Below, piece by piece: positions 24,201-35,895 of a stretch of DNA of 64,000 bases; the stretch's first letter is position 1, and the number at the start of each line of letters is the position of its first letter. The DNA is from Holacanthus passer (taxonomy: Eukaryota; Chordata; Actinopteri; Pomacanthidae). The translations under genes and the position numbers were made by a program. The notes below the pieces were generated by a model. It made no database searches, was not told the DNA's origin, and saw nothing but the letters and a program-made list of their open reading frames with translations. The stretch is taken from positions 6,942,501 to 7,006,500 of the forward strand of contig JAFREQ010000030.1 of assembly GCA_025331565.1 (NCBI GenBank). Direction: 5' to 3'.

Positions 24201-27200
24201 TTATGATCTTATTTAAAACTTAATCCCTTTTTTGCTTATGTAGGTCAACAAAGTGACCACATGCTCTCCATTACATTTGTTTGGCTTGAAAGAAATGGAG
24301 CAGCCAGTCCATTGTGACTTTCCTCAGCCACTATTTGAAACACAGGTCAATCAGTAGAAACATGAGACAGGAAGATATTACAAGTGATGGCAGTGACCCA
24401 GACAGCATCTGATACCAATGAAATAGAAATTTAAAAAAACACTCAGCATTCCCAGTCTCCCAGAAGGTAATGGAGAACACACAGGTCTCTAAAGCTGCAG
24501 CTCATTGATTCAGGCCATTGTTGAATCTTCCATTATGCATATTGTGCTGACAGTGAAAGTCACAATGTGTAACCAATAATACTCAGGTCCTATGAAATAC
24601 TACTTTTTGTCACAATGTTAACCCAGTGTCATGTTTATGTCCAGCAGAATATTTAGTTAATCGACAAACTGCAGCCTTTTTATACCCGGGTGCAAGTATG
24701 ACATCCAGTTAGAGATGTAATGAAGACAAGTGAACAGTAGTGAATGGCAGATAGATTTAAGCCCATATTATTATGCTGTAGATTGAAATCACATTGTGGT
24801 TTATCAAGTTTTCTTGTACATTGGGTAACTGTAGAGGGAACGTCATCATGTTTTATCGACCACAGGGGCATCCAAGGGGGCACGTTTGCTTTGTTTTTTC
24901 AAACATAGGCGATCACAGGGGAGTAGTGACGGAGCACTATTGGCTGAGATCACAAGGATTACTTCAGAGTTGGAATAAGGTCTATCTGCAGCTGGCAGAT
25001 TCTGTATAAGACATGCTGTGCTCCATTTCAGGATTGCCTGTTTTAAAGGAATGACTCTTTCAATTGAAAAGGAGAATGGGTGCCTCCATCAGAGTTCCAT
25101 GGCTATACCATTTAAATGCTATGATCTGATCTGTCAGTGTGTATTTTTTGTATTTGTTTTAAGCTTTGATCATTTTTAGAGAAAAAATCCTTATCATACA
25201 AAGACATTGTCAGCTGTGGGTCCCTCAGGGCTCTATCTTAGTTTTCTTTTTTTTTTTTTTTTACAAGCTACAAGGTCCATTTATTCATCATTCTACAACA
25301 TAGAGCCGCAACTGAACCACTGAAGAACCTACCAGATGTGCTGCTCATGCTCCTTCTTATTTTTAGAGGAGATGAGAATGTGATCCAGGTACACAAAAAG
25401 TGGTTAGGCATGTCACATAGCACATCATTAACCAGGGCAGCAATGAGTGCAAATGGCATGAGTAGATATTCATAATGGTCATTAGGTGTATTAAAAGTTG
25501 TCTTACATTCATGCGCCTTTCTCATCTTGACAAGATATTAGGTGTTTCTGTGACCTAGCTCAGGGAATGTGGAAGTTCCCTGCAACACAGGACAGAAGTG
25601 AAGAAAAGAAGAAGTGGTATGGCTCACCAGTAACCCTCCCTTCACTGATGAGCCTGACCTTTTACGGGTTTGATGCAGTAGGATGCACCTCCCTCCCACC
25701 CTGAGGCAGGTGCATCCCAGCTGCATGGGCTCCTTCCCTCCCCAAGGGAATGCTGTGGTGCTGTGGAGCTGTGGCGTAGGAATTCCCCACAGGGCCAGAA
25801 GGCAGAGCAGGCTTGAATGGTGGGGAAGACTGCCGCCAGTGGCCAGATGGGCTCTTCACAGAAGGCTTTCTTTCAGTTGTCCTCTTGTGAAAATGACTTG
25901 GATCAATAAGGGGGGCAGGGGCTAATAAGGGGTTCTGCAGGAATGTGTCAAATAAAGAGTTGTTGTTCAACTTGCTATCAGCCGTCAGGATGCAAAAACG
26001 GATGGCATGGTCAGCAGCCTAGCTGTTCCCCTGTCCACAAGCTGCCTCTGCCTGGGCTGCTATGATCAAAAACGTTCCTCAAAGCCACTGAAAAGTTGAT
26101 AACAGAATGGCAAATGACAGATTGCTTGTCCCATCCAGCTGCAGCCCACTCCTCCTGTGAAATTGGTGTTCATGAAGCCACTCAGGATCTTTCAGTGATG
26201 TAGGGTAGGGCTTGAAAAGCGTCTTGACGAACATGAGGCTCTAAGGCCCCACCAACAAACTTGTTAACATTTATTCATGGTCATGAAGTCTCTCACTGGA
26301 CTGGAGCGCTGTGCTCTGCTGAGTCCATCATGGCCAGATAGGACAGGACACAGAAGCTACTGGGACAGGAACTGAAAATGACAGGACATGTCTGTCCTTC
26401 AAATTCATAATACAGGAAACATAAAAGATAAGGTTAACATTATATTTTATGGATGTGCATTAAAAGCATAGATATTATACATCACTATACAGTAATTTCT
26501 CTGCTTACTGATCTTTGTGAGAATTGACTGCACAGACGTCCTCATCTGTAACCACCACTTATCACTTGGCTGACACATTCTTTCCTGTCAGTTTCACTTC
26601 CTGTTTACATACTGTGACCATGTTGTCTCTTTATCTTTATAGACCTCTGTAATTAAAGGGACCTACTTGGCACTGGAACACATGAGTAAAGAGCACGGCA
26701 AGGAAGGAGGCACCATTATCAATGTATCCTCTATGGCAGGTAACACATGCACATGCACATGTGTATGCACATATTTATTGAACTGACTGCTAAAGACATT
26801 TTTTTAATCATGAATTCATGATAAAAATCAACCTTGTTACTTCAACACAGATTTTACTTTGGTCAGACCCATGACATAGACCCTGTTCTAACTGGTGGGA
26901 AACATTATAGAACCCAAAACTTGAATGTTTGAAAATCTTATATCTGATATATTTTCAGAATAATTAGATTCCTTTTGAGTCATGTTAATATAAGTCATTT
27001 GACTCTGCTGTTACATAGGTTTGTGTAGTGCTAAGACATTACCAAGGAAGACGAGATAACTGTAAAGACCATATGTACCACAAATCTGATTCACATTCAC
27101 ACAAGTCCATTTGTTTTGGGTCATTTGAACTTAAAACATTAAGTTAAGCTTGTAATACTACTACTACTACTACTACTACTATTACCACCACCACCACTAC

Positions 27201-29339
27201 TACTACTAGTACTAGTACTAATAATAACAAAAATAATAAAAATAGCTATTAAACTGAGCAGCGCAACAATTATTACAATAATCACAATAATCACATTACA
27301 ACAATAATCTTTAGAGGCTTATGGACGCAGGCTGATAGTAAAGATTTACAATAAACCAGCCCCTTAATGAATTGAAGTGTTTGGGGGGCAGACACAGTCT
27401 CTGTTTTGGGTGAGTCTTGCTCTAATGGAAGTGCAGAGAAGCATGTAGGACTGCATTTCTGTGTCTTGGCCTCAACTCTGGGTGTCTACTGGAGGAGAGA
27501 GTGGAGGTTGATCGAATCTAATGATGCTAACGGGAGCATACTGTTGCCACAGTTACTAAACCAGCTGCACTGAAGTCAAAGCGTAATAAAGATGTTATAA
27601 TTTGTGGTGATAACACTTTCAAACAAAAGGCCTTGAGGTTGAAAAAAAAAGGTCCACCATGTTAGTTAACGGGCAATGTAACATTAACATAATGTTCTGC
27701 TGGACTTGTACGTCAAAAAATGTTGAACTGTGTGCAAATACAACAAGATGTGTGTAACCTCAAAATATTAATGTCACATTTCAGCATGGTTCCAGGAATA
27801 ATGTTCACCTAGATGTTGTTATTGGTTGAGCTGGAGTTGGTTATTGAGGCTACATGCTAATGTAAAATTTGATGGCCCATAAACTCAAACGTTATTATTT
27901 AAATTAATATTATTGCTAAAACAGGCAATGTAAGTTTATTACTCTCCAGAAACAGACTGATTGTGATCGGCTGAAGGCTGAAATGTTGACATATAACGTT
28001 ACAGCTGCATTGAACTGCGCAAAGTAGTGTAACCAGTTGCAAGGTGTGCCTCAGGGTCTGACGGGTAGCAATACAGAGTAGCAGCTTGTTAGACTACAGA
28101 ATGCAGAGTCTGGAGGCAAGGGACAAGATTTTGGTTTTAGGCATGTTTTCCATGTGACGCATGCAGTTCTCAGCAAAAATGGACAGTGAAAATGATGTGT
28201 TGATAGTCATATTGACATCATACCTGAAACATTATACCTTCAAGCTAATGGTGTGCAAGAGGTGTGCATTTAACTGGTCACATTCATTCTTGTAGCCTGA
28301 TGAAGAGAGACCAAAAGTAGAGACCAAATTATGTGCAAAGAAAAAAAAAGGCAAACTACATACCATGCTGATATAACATTTCAAGCACAGATGGTCTTCT
28401 TCAAGTAAAAGTGAAGAAGTGAACATACCTGTAGGCTATTTAAGAGGTGTTGGACTCTCATACCAGAGGCGTGGAGGCCAGAGGCCTGACTCAGGGTTAC
28501 ACAGTTACGCACAATATCAAATATTTTTCCAACAAACATCCAGACAGCCGTATGGTTTTAAAGGAATAGTTTGATGTTTTGGATGAATTTTCTGAAATGC
28601 TAAACTATTTCTTTAATTAGATGCTAAATAAATCAAGGACACCACATAAATAATGTAAATGACCTCAAGGCTCATCCAACAAACACACTGAGGTGTTAAC
28701 ATGTTTGGCCAATAGAACACGTTTAACAGTAAAATATGTGTAATTTGGAAAACTATGGCTCCGTTCCCCAGTACTCAGCAATGCACTGAATGCTGTTCAG
28801 CAGAATTGTTTCTTTTGTATAGAACCATCCTGTTTGTACTAGCAACTGTCAACCGACACACAGGTAAACTCTATGCACTTAAGGCACACCTTTGTGCAGT
28901 GCACACAGGTGTGCCTTAGGCTGGCCACAATAAACGGCCACTCTAAAATATTTTATCACACAACAAACAAGATAAGATAAGATAAGATCATTCTTTATTG
29001 ATCCCTCAGAGGAGAAATTCGGGTGTTGCAGCACCACCAGAGAGTGGCACACAAAAGAATCAAATAGATAAAAGTATAAAAGTATATACATAAAGAAAAA
29101 AACAAGTATGTACAACTAGTTCAAGTGGCAAATCTAAAGTGACAAACAAATCTGTGCACAAAATTTGAGATAAATAAGCCGTTTGTGTGGACAGAAAAAG
29201 TATTAAATCTTTTATTTCTCATGAGCTCATGAAAAATGGGAGCAAAAACAAAAGTGTTGCATAGAACAGTTCAGCCTCAGCAGTTCAGTAACAGCAGACA
29301 TATGGTAATCATTTTTCACTTATCGCACTTGTGATAACA

Positions 29340-29378
<39 letters not shown>

Positions 29379-30542
29379 GTAAATGCAGACTTTTTTGGAT
29401 GTGGATTCAGGCCGAATGAGTCTCATTTAGTTTATAGCCTCTGGTCGACCTCTACTCCTGCATACTTACTACATACTAAGTACCTCAGCAGGGGGGTGTA
29501 CGTTATCATTGGTTGAACCCAACAATGACTCAGCATATTCAGATCCAACATAAAGAAACATTCAAGACCCTTTCGAGCAGGGAAACAGAAATACATGAGA
29601 TAGGACTCAAATGCAGAGCAGATGCAGTTTGGCAATTTTAATTACAACATGAGGTACAAAGGCTCACAAGCAAACAAATTCAACTAGGAGCAGGCAGGAA
29701 CCCAAAGTCCAACAAACAGGCAAAAGGTCAAACACACAGTTGAGGCAGGCAGAAAATGAGGTGCAGTTGGGGAGAGGAGTGTTTAAGCTCTGAAGGAGGT
29801 GACTATTAGGCTAATGAGAAAGTGGAAATCTGACGGACAGCTATAGGAACTATAGGTAAATGGACGGCATCTATGTAGCACTTTTCTAGCCTGTCAACCA
29901 CACACGTACACATCCTGCCATGCGAGGTGTGGACCTGTTCATCAGGAGCGTATATCTTGCCTAAGGACACTTCAGTATGCAGACTGGAGGAGCAGGGGAG
30001 CAAACCACCGACCTTCTGATTAGACCTTCTGAGCCACCCTTGGAGGCCGAGGGAGGGGAAGAAGTGAGCAGGGACTGGAGACAGGGGCCGAGGCTGAGGA
30101 GCAGATTGTGAGCAGGGGCTCTCTCTCCTCCTTAAATGTTAATAGTTTCAACCCCGCAGGGATGCTCAGTGGTCGAGTGCTTGGCCTGCCCGCCACATGT
30201 TCACACACCCTGTAGGAAAGGTCAGCGGTTGAACCCCCAACTGGACCCATAAACTCAACACTGTTGTGGAAGGTTTCTGTGGAAGTTACCAAAATCCTGA
30301 AAACACACCTCAGGGGCCAAATTGACTGTCTCGTCATCTAGTGGGTGATTGCCTTAAACCACTTACTGTGAATTTGGGCCTTTTACAGCAGGGGTGATAA
30401 TCAAAAGCAGCTGCTGAGCCTCTCAAATAGCAAAATGAACAAAAAGGAGGAGGTGTATTAATGGGTCAGAGGGAGAGGAGTGTGATTTGTGTTCAAGAAA
30501 ACAGATTTGCAATTTGCAATGTAGCATGTTAAACTAGAAAAG

Positions 30543-30583
<41 letters not shown>

Positions 30584-32014
30584 CCATATACCATGTTATG
30601 GATGTATTAATTGAATGAGGGGGTGGTTGTTTGAAAGCAGAGAACAATAATGAAAATGAAAAATCATTTACAGTGGATTTTATGAAAGAAAAACATTATT
30701 TAATTCAGGGGCTCTTTCTCTTCCTTGTGGGAAAATAAGCCAAGCTTTATCTCACTAAACCTGGATCAAGTAACCTGCCAGCAGTTAAAATGGCAAGGTG
30801 CTGTTCAGAAGCATATGCAGCTGTGTGTGGAAATAGCCCTGATGTGTCCCTTGAAAGAAAAAAAAAAGACACACTATTACTCTGCTTATATAGCCTGCAT
30901 GTTTAAAACTCACAGTAAATGGTTACTGATTGATCTTTGCTCTGTGTTGCTGCTGGTAACAGTTTGTTCTTTTGTCTCGCTTTGTTCTTTACCATTCAGC
31001 CTTCTTGCATTCTCCTCATCAACCTGTCTACACTGCTACTAAACATGGAGTCATTGGCTTCACTAGAGCTATGGCGGTAAGACACACACACACACAAAAT
31101 AGATAAGACAGAAAAAAAGGTCATCTTTAGCTTTTGTAGAATGAGATGTCCTTTAGACAAGTCAAAACTCAGCAGCTCATTGTATATGTTCTTCCAGGAC
31201 GCGTCCTCTCAGGGTGACTATGGCGTTCGGATCAACGTCCTGTGCCCAGCCTTTGTCGACACTCCTCTGCTGCATTCAGTGGAACACGAGGACAACATGG
31301 GGAAGTTTGTCAAGTTCAAGGATGATTTCAAACGCAGCATGAGCAAATTTGGAGTTTTACAGTAAGTTAGCTCAACTCACACGTGTAGCTGGTGGTTCAC
31401 TCAATTAAAATATTCCTTCTTCATCGGTTCTATCCGTTTCACACACTGAATTTCTGGACTACGTAATAATGAGTGAGTAATTTACAGTCATGGCTGTCTT
31501 TGTGTTGATTAAACATGATCAAGTTTGGTACTGGGTCTTAAAGTGGAGCCTCAACCTTGATGGTGAGGAGGGGAGACACATCTCCAGCTGCTGGGAGTGC
31601 AATTCAGAACCGCTCGACTTTTTTATGACCTTCCCTCCTGATTACATTCTGATTTCACTCAAGTGGTGACATGGCAGCCAAATGACACTTAATCTTTCAG
31701 GAAACTTTGGAGCGCCTCTGAGTGGGACTGCACCAAACAAAAGACATAAATGCTCTTGTGTTAAACATAACAGGACAGCTGAAAGAATCAGATGAAATGT
31801 GTCTCAAAGTCCTCTGTCACTTTCTTTACTGAGGGGTTTTAAAAGTTAGTAATGACAATAGATCAAAACTGTTGATGTTGCAACTGAAGTGGACAAACCA
31901 TGTTTAATTAAGGTTTTGAGGAAGAGGAGAAAGTTCATATTGTGCAACTCAGAGACAAGCAGCATGAGGAAAGCACTTAATGACAGAGGAAGTCGAGGCC
32001 AGATGACTTCCTGA

Positions 32015-32056
<42 letters not shown>

Positions 32057-32152
32057 GCACATGGTCTTTCTAAGTAAGAGCAGTATAGTAGATTTATTGT
32101 TGTATTTTTAGGATGGGAGTCTACACAGGAAATACATCACTAATTACTGAAG

Positions 32153-32213
<61 letters not shown>

Positions 32214-32400
32214 CTGCCGTTCTTTTCCAACTGTAATTTGATTCAGTGCCCTTTTCCACTCTGTGTTTATCTCCAGGCCGTCATTGATAGCCGAGGGCAT
32301 GATGAGGTTGATTTTGGACACCAGTCTGCATGGAGCAGTGATGAAGATCACCTGCTCCAAGGGAATCCACTTCCACACCTATGAACCCATGTCTGCTTGA
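18229..32400 (+). CDS. hpgd: 15-hydroxyprostaglandin dehydrogenase [NAD(+)], complete, 7 exons
   Basis: Cytosolic short-chain dehydrogenase that inactivates prostaglandins by oxidising the 15(S)-hydroxyl to a ketone with NAD+. Exons: 18229-18321, 19271-19394, 21406-21512, 26643-26739, 31000-31076, 31198-31361, 32277-32400. All have GT-AG borders and matching phases; they total 786 nt (261 aa; the human enzyme has 266). Visible motifs are the cofactor loop TGGAQGIG (residues 11-18), Asp36 (NAD+ preference), NNAG (90-93) and catalytic Ser138, Tyr151 and Lys155 (YTATK), at the human numbering. The start is the first ATG of exon 1, followed at once by the SLNGKVALVTGG strand. Introns 3 (5.1 kb) and 4 (4.3 kb) are swollen by mobile elements. 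It converges with wdr17. No frame damage is seen, so it should be functional. Confidence 0.96.
18322..21405 (+). other. hpgd introns 1 and 2
   Basis: Intron 1 (18322-19270) and intron 2 (19395-21405) are AT-rich and contain a short GT-rich run (20227-20253) and a TGTGTGCG-type degenerate stretch near 20400. I see no additional exons, RNA genes or recognisable repeats here. Confidence 0.65.
22985..24170 (-). mobile_element. L2-like LINE relic in hpgd intron 3
   Basis: Antisense to hpgd. The 3' UTR type sequence 'tgtatagcacttttcaaaaa' lies at 23007. Remnants of the ORF end are at 23134-23361 (WAPQLWNSLPEALRQANSVS, then SFKSLLKTHF), and a reverse-transcriptase signature GVPQGSIL is near 23745 on the - strand. 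Frames are broken by stops, so it is inactive and 5'-truncated. Confidence 0.7.
25215..25245 (+). mobile_element. Tiny LINE reverse-transcriptase fragment
   Basis: The + strand frame reads WVPQGSILVF, the conserved RT motif, over about 30 bp. It is followed directly by a poly(T) run (25247-25261) and then the gypsy relic. Little else of the element remains. Confidence 0.45.
25262..26400 (-). mobile_element. Ty3/gypsy retrotransposon relic in hpgd intron 3
   Basis: On the - strand, 25268-25525 reads CKTTFNTPNDHYEYLLMPFA then ALVNDVLCDMPNHFL, which is the Ty3/gypsy reverse-transcriptase core with its usual EYLVMPFGL-type block. Upstream on the same strand (25538-25730) is an MQLG-type stretch resembling the end of a fish gypsy Gag, and 25662-25970 looks like decayed Gag. 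RT follows Gag far too closely, so protease and most of pol are deleted. No intact domain remains. Confidence 0.6.
26740..28880 (+). other. First half of hpgd intron 4; mostly unassigned
   Basis: AT-rich intronic DNA. The only landmark is a trinucleotide tract (ACT/CCA)n at about 27158-27215. I see no exon-like open segment in frame with hpgd and no RNA gene. Confidence 0.6.
28885..29257. mobile_element. Second Tc1-like remnant, interrupted by a Rex1-like end
   Basis: The left piece 'cacacaggtgtgccttaggc' then 'tggccacaataaacggccac' (28900-28940) and the right end 'aaaatgggagcaaaaacaaa' (29232-29251) match parts of the same Tc1-like family as 10887-12958. The central part and transposase are missing, and a Rex1-like 3' block (28971-29020) sits between the pieces. 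Confidence 0.65.
28971..29130 (-). repeat. Rex1-like LINE 3' end nested in the Tc1-like remnant
   Basis: 'gataagataagatcattctt' followed by 'tattgatccctcagaggaga' in - orientation, then an AT-rich stretch to about 29130. It interrupts the Tc1-like piece at 28885-29257. Confidence 0.55.
29343..29375 (+). repeat. (GT)n microsatellite
   Basis: About 16 GT units in hpgd intron 4. Confidence 0.95.
29588..29800 (-). repeat. Possible LTR-like fragment
   Basis: 'ggactcaaatgcagagcaga' then 'tgcagtttggcaattttaat' and a list of short A-rich phrases ('caggcaggaacccaaagtcc') resemble the end of a fish gypsy-type LTR. Termini are not clear. Confidence 0.3.
29870..30045 (-). repeat. tRNA-headed SINE, reverse orientation
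   Basis: Read on the - strand it starts with an A-box-like TGGCTCAGAAGG (complement of 30031-30043) and has a B-box-like GGTTTGCTCCC (complement of 29997-30007). It then continues through the common fish body 'aaggacacttcagtatgcag' and the 'tagcacttttctag' tail. The head is tRNA-like but would not fold as a working tRNA. Confidence 0.6.
30155..30335 (+). repeat. tRNA-headed SINE, forward orientation
   Basis: A-box-like TGCTCAGTGGTCGAG at 30163 and B-box-like GGTTGAACCCC at 30227-30237 are spaced as in tRNA-derived SINEs. Together with the reverse element ending at 30045 it forms a head-to-head pair about 110 bp apart. Confidence 0.5.
30546..30578. repeat. (AT)n microsatellite
   Basis: About 16 AT units in hpgd intron 4. 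Confidence 0.95.
32016..32055 (+). repeat. (CA)n microsatellite in hpgd intron 6
   Basis: About 20 CA units. It is complementary to the (TG)n tract 105 bp downstream. Confidence 0.95.
32161..32204 (+). repeat. (TG)n microsatellite in hpgd intron 6
   Basis: About 22 TG units, ending 72 nt before the last hpgd exon. Confidence 0.95.
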
Positions 32401-32912
32401 GCCATGACATACTGGACTCTGCTGGCGCTGCTGCTGAGGAAACCAGTGCAGTGCTTTATCCTGTCTGACACCAGAAACAAAGCAGAAACTAGTCCAGAAC
32501 AACATCTGGCTGCCACTGAAGTCAATATCAGAACTGTGTCAGAGCATCGTTTGGATTCCACTGGAAGAACTGACCTTACCTGTGTCAAATGGATTCTATA
32601 CCAAAATATAGTCCAATACACTGTCAAAACATACTGTCTCTCTGTTTTTAATAATTATGTTAATAATATGATAATAATGATAATAATTATCAGCATTACT
32701 GTAGAAAGTCCAGTGTTTTCACTGTCAGCCAAGATATAAACCTTAGTTATAGACAAGTTATAGATATGTCTTTTTCACAGGTTTCTGTGTGTGGCAGGAA
32801 ATAATTCATGTCATTGACCTCAGGCACAGATTATGCTTCGTTGATTAAACAGTGTTATCATAGCAACTGTAACAATTATTATTTAACAGCTGGTTGATTT
32901 TATTTGTGTAAA

Positions 32913-32918
32913 AATAAA
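32913..32918 (+). promoter_or_regulatory. hpgd: Probable hpgd polyadenylation signal
   Basis: AATAAA 513 nt past the stop codon, in a + strand AT-rich 3' UTR (tgtaaaaataaagataaatt). It is the first canonical hexamer I see after the stop. Confidence 0.6.
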
Positions 32919-35220
32919 GATAAATTCAAGTGCCATGTGTAAGATATGGAACTTATTTTTTGGTCTTTCATAAGCAGGCTAAGACTATGTCTACATTAAG
33001 CCATCCAGTCCACGTTAAAACACCAGACTAACATAGCAACAGCAAAGTCTCTTCTTTTTCCTCTTTTCATTTGGTAAAAAACAAAACTGCATCACAACTG
33101 AACCTGTATGAAATGCTTATTTAATGGCAGCCATAAGAGCTCTGTTGTGTATCCCACTATGTTGCCATTTAAAATGAATTTTGCTCTTCTAATATTGCCA
33201 GTACAGGCTAAAATGTGAAAGTCTGCAAAAAGTTCAAGGAGCATTCAAAATGCACGGGGCTCACACTTTGGAGGACTTGAATACACTCAGTATACACACA
33301 CACGCACACGGAGTGCTTTTTCACTGTATTTCACTGCAGTATGTGAAATTGTTAAGGCAACTACTGGCCCTTCTCTCCTGTGCCTGGCCATGATGCATAG
33401 AATCCAACCTCCTTGAAAAGAAAAGATCATTACTTACCCACTTGTTTTTCAGTGAAGTCCACTTGCTGTCAGAGTGACAGACAACAAAAACAGCTGGTTT
33501 AAGATCAACTTTGCACTTTTGTTGCCTTTTTAACCTGTGATAACGATGGCTCTTTCTTTGCCACGGCTGCTAACATTAGCCTTGCAAATTTGCTCTCATC
33601 TGTGCTTTCAAGTCTGACCTCTGCTCTCTGATCCTACACACACAGCACTTCCATCATAATCAGTGATGTCTGATCACGTCTGATGTCGGATCCACTCAGC
33701 TATTACACATAATGTTACAGACCCAGGAACTGTGGTAATAAAATGGGACCCAACCTGGATCTGATTCACTGTATTCTTCCTGCTTGGGTGAGTGCAGTGC
33801 AGTAAACCAGTCACAATCCCTGAACCAATTTCACAATTTCTCCCAGTTACACATTATCATCGAAGTGAATAATCATATAATCGTATAATAATACTAATGT
33901 TTGCTACAGAGTCCAAAGGACTGAAAGCCTTTTGGGGTTTTTTCACCTCTACTGCTGTAATTAAAATCAAAGTTTAAAAGCTGCAGTAATATTTTGCTGT
34001 TATATTATATTTTACTAATATTTTAGCCCAACCAGCTGGGTTTGAATTTGCCCTTCCATTACACGAATCCATCAACCAGTTTCCTTTTCTCACTTCAGAC
34101 TTGTTATTTAAACACTTTGTAAAGTAAAAAAATGCAGAACAGACAGAAAAACAGAGCAAAAACTCGACCCATGTAGCGAGGAAGAAGCCAATGGGTCTAA
34201 CATTGTCGCAGCCATACAAGCCATGAGAGCAAACTTTTTCACTCAATTCTATGAAGTTATCTTATCTAATCAAGAGATAAAAGAAGGAAATGAATGCTTT
34301 CTCAGAAAGGCCCACTTCTACTGAAATCCACAGTAAGTGTGGCTTTTAAGTGCTACCTTAAAACTAGGTGATCTCCACAACAGACAAGTCAGTCCCTCCT
34401 TTGGCTAACTGGCCTGCCGGAGAAGATTTCTTCTTCACTGCCTGCCTGAAGTTTTGGGACCGGAAAAGTTTCTGAATCCAGTCATTATTATTTCCTGATG
34501 GATTGTTTCTAATGTCAGTGGCTGTACGTATGAAACACAAAGACACACTCAACCCTGTCTACATCAGGTGGAGCAAGTGGGCAGTTTTTGTCATAGTCAT
34601 CACACATCTCCACCCTGGTAAATAAAGCTGGGAAATTACTATATTCTGTATTTCTTAAGGAAACTTAATAAGGCAAAAGTCCTTGTACCATTGTTAACTT
34701 TCACAGAGGAGCAATAGAAAGCACTGTGATTGCAACATTACAAATGAAATGGGGCCACATCCTGTTCACCCTGCTGCCATCTGCCAAGCAATAAAGACAT
34801 ATCTGCTGCTGTCTTTCTACCGACTGTCAGACTCCTCAACTCATCCTCCACACTCCAACATAAATGTCTGATGCAATCAATAAAATGAAAGAAGGGAAAG
34901 CCCATGGTATGGGCATGGTTAGTGGTGTTTCTAATCAGCCACCATATATGAATATGTGTGAATGTGAACACTGGCCTGCTTTGTGAAAGCACTTTGAGTG
35001 GTCTATTGAGGTCCAGGTGCTATAAAAATGCAATCCATTTGATATGTTGGAGGAAAGGTTTCAACCTGGTGAGTTACCCCCATCTCTGTGAAATGCTTTT
35101 ATAATGGTAATATCACCTTCACCAGATTCAAAATACAAAATACTTTGTAAAGGGACGTCAAGCTTTTCGTCGTATTCAGAAGGTATTAAATGACCCTCAC
35201 ATTTGTCATATTTTTATAGT
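32919..35220. other. Gene-free DNA between hpgd and wdr17, first part
   Basis: No exon or conserved open frame is seen. 34740-35035 resembles a decayed LINE or SINE 3' end: 'gtgaaagcactttgagtggt' then 'aggtgctataaaaatgcaat' is a widespread fish terminal sequence. The remainder is AT-rich and unassigned. Confidence 0.6.
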
Positions 35221-35895
35221 AGGGGAGAGTGGACTAAGATGAGCCACTTTTTACTTATGTTGTCCTGGAGGTAAGGAAAAATGACCTCTCAAAAAAAAGT
35301 GCTCCTGTGGCTCAACTTGCCCCAGGTTAGGGGTAAGTTGAACCATCTGGGGGTAAACTGATCATCTGAGGTTTAAAATGTAAACCTGAGCATATTGTGC
35401 TAACAAACAGTTGTAAGAGTTTTGAACTTGTGAGAACAAACCACCAGTTAGTTTCAAAACCATTGAACCATTTAATCAAAACAACTATTCAATATTCCAA
35501 CTGTCAAGGTTGCAGGGGAATAGGAACTGTTGCTCCCTCCTTGCAGTTCTTCCAGCCTTTTGAGGTTGAGATAAGATAAACAAGATAAACCTTTATTTGT
35601 CCCACAGTGGGGAAATTTGCAAGAAGAGGGGCAAACAAAGGTAGCTTCTTTAGCACATCACTCCGTGGGAAAGATGCCTCATCCTTTTCCTTGAATGCAA
35701 AGGTGGGTTTCTTGCCAGTGATCCCTCGGATTCTTCTGAGAAATCTGGCACTCACTTTGTTGCCTGCAAGGCTGTCAACCAAGCCAATGTAATGGTGGCT
35801 CCTGCATTTGGATGCAAATTTCACGATGACAAAGTCACCAACTACCAGATCTGAGACATCTGGTTCACTTCTTTCATCGCTGGGCTCTATCACAC
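35221..35895 (-). pseudogene. DNA-transposon-associated ORF remnant
   Basis: On the - strand, 35504-35893 encodes a 129-codon frame starting MIEPSDERSEPDVSDLVVGD. Its body (VGDFVIVKF, YIGLVDS, KVSARFLRRI, FAFKEKDEASFP, DVLKKLP) has the pattern of a small C-terminal domain that I associate with transposase-derived fish proteins. The final part of the frame (35571-35620) is a Rex1-like LINE end, so the original protein end is disrupted. The flank at 35221-35370 has 'gggtaagttgaaccatctgg' repeats, resembling the ends of a common fish DNA element. No full transposase is present, and the assignment is tentative. Confidence 0.45.
35571..35620 (-). repeat. Rex1-like LINE 3' end inserted in the transposon ORF
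   Basis: 'ataagataaacaagataaac' followed by 'ctttatttgtcccacagtgg'; the same terminal block as 1473-1531. Confidence 0.6.

Noticed and set aside
32121..32384. Open frames full of CVCVCV or THTHTH on either strand
   Set aside because: These are translations of the CA/TG microsatellites in hpgd intron 6. The same applies near 4191-4424, 29331-29516, 40410-40670 and 53407-53749.
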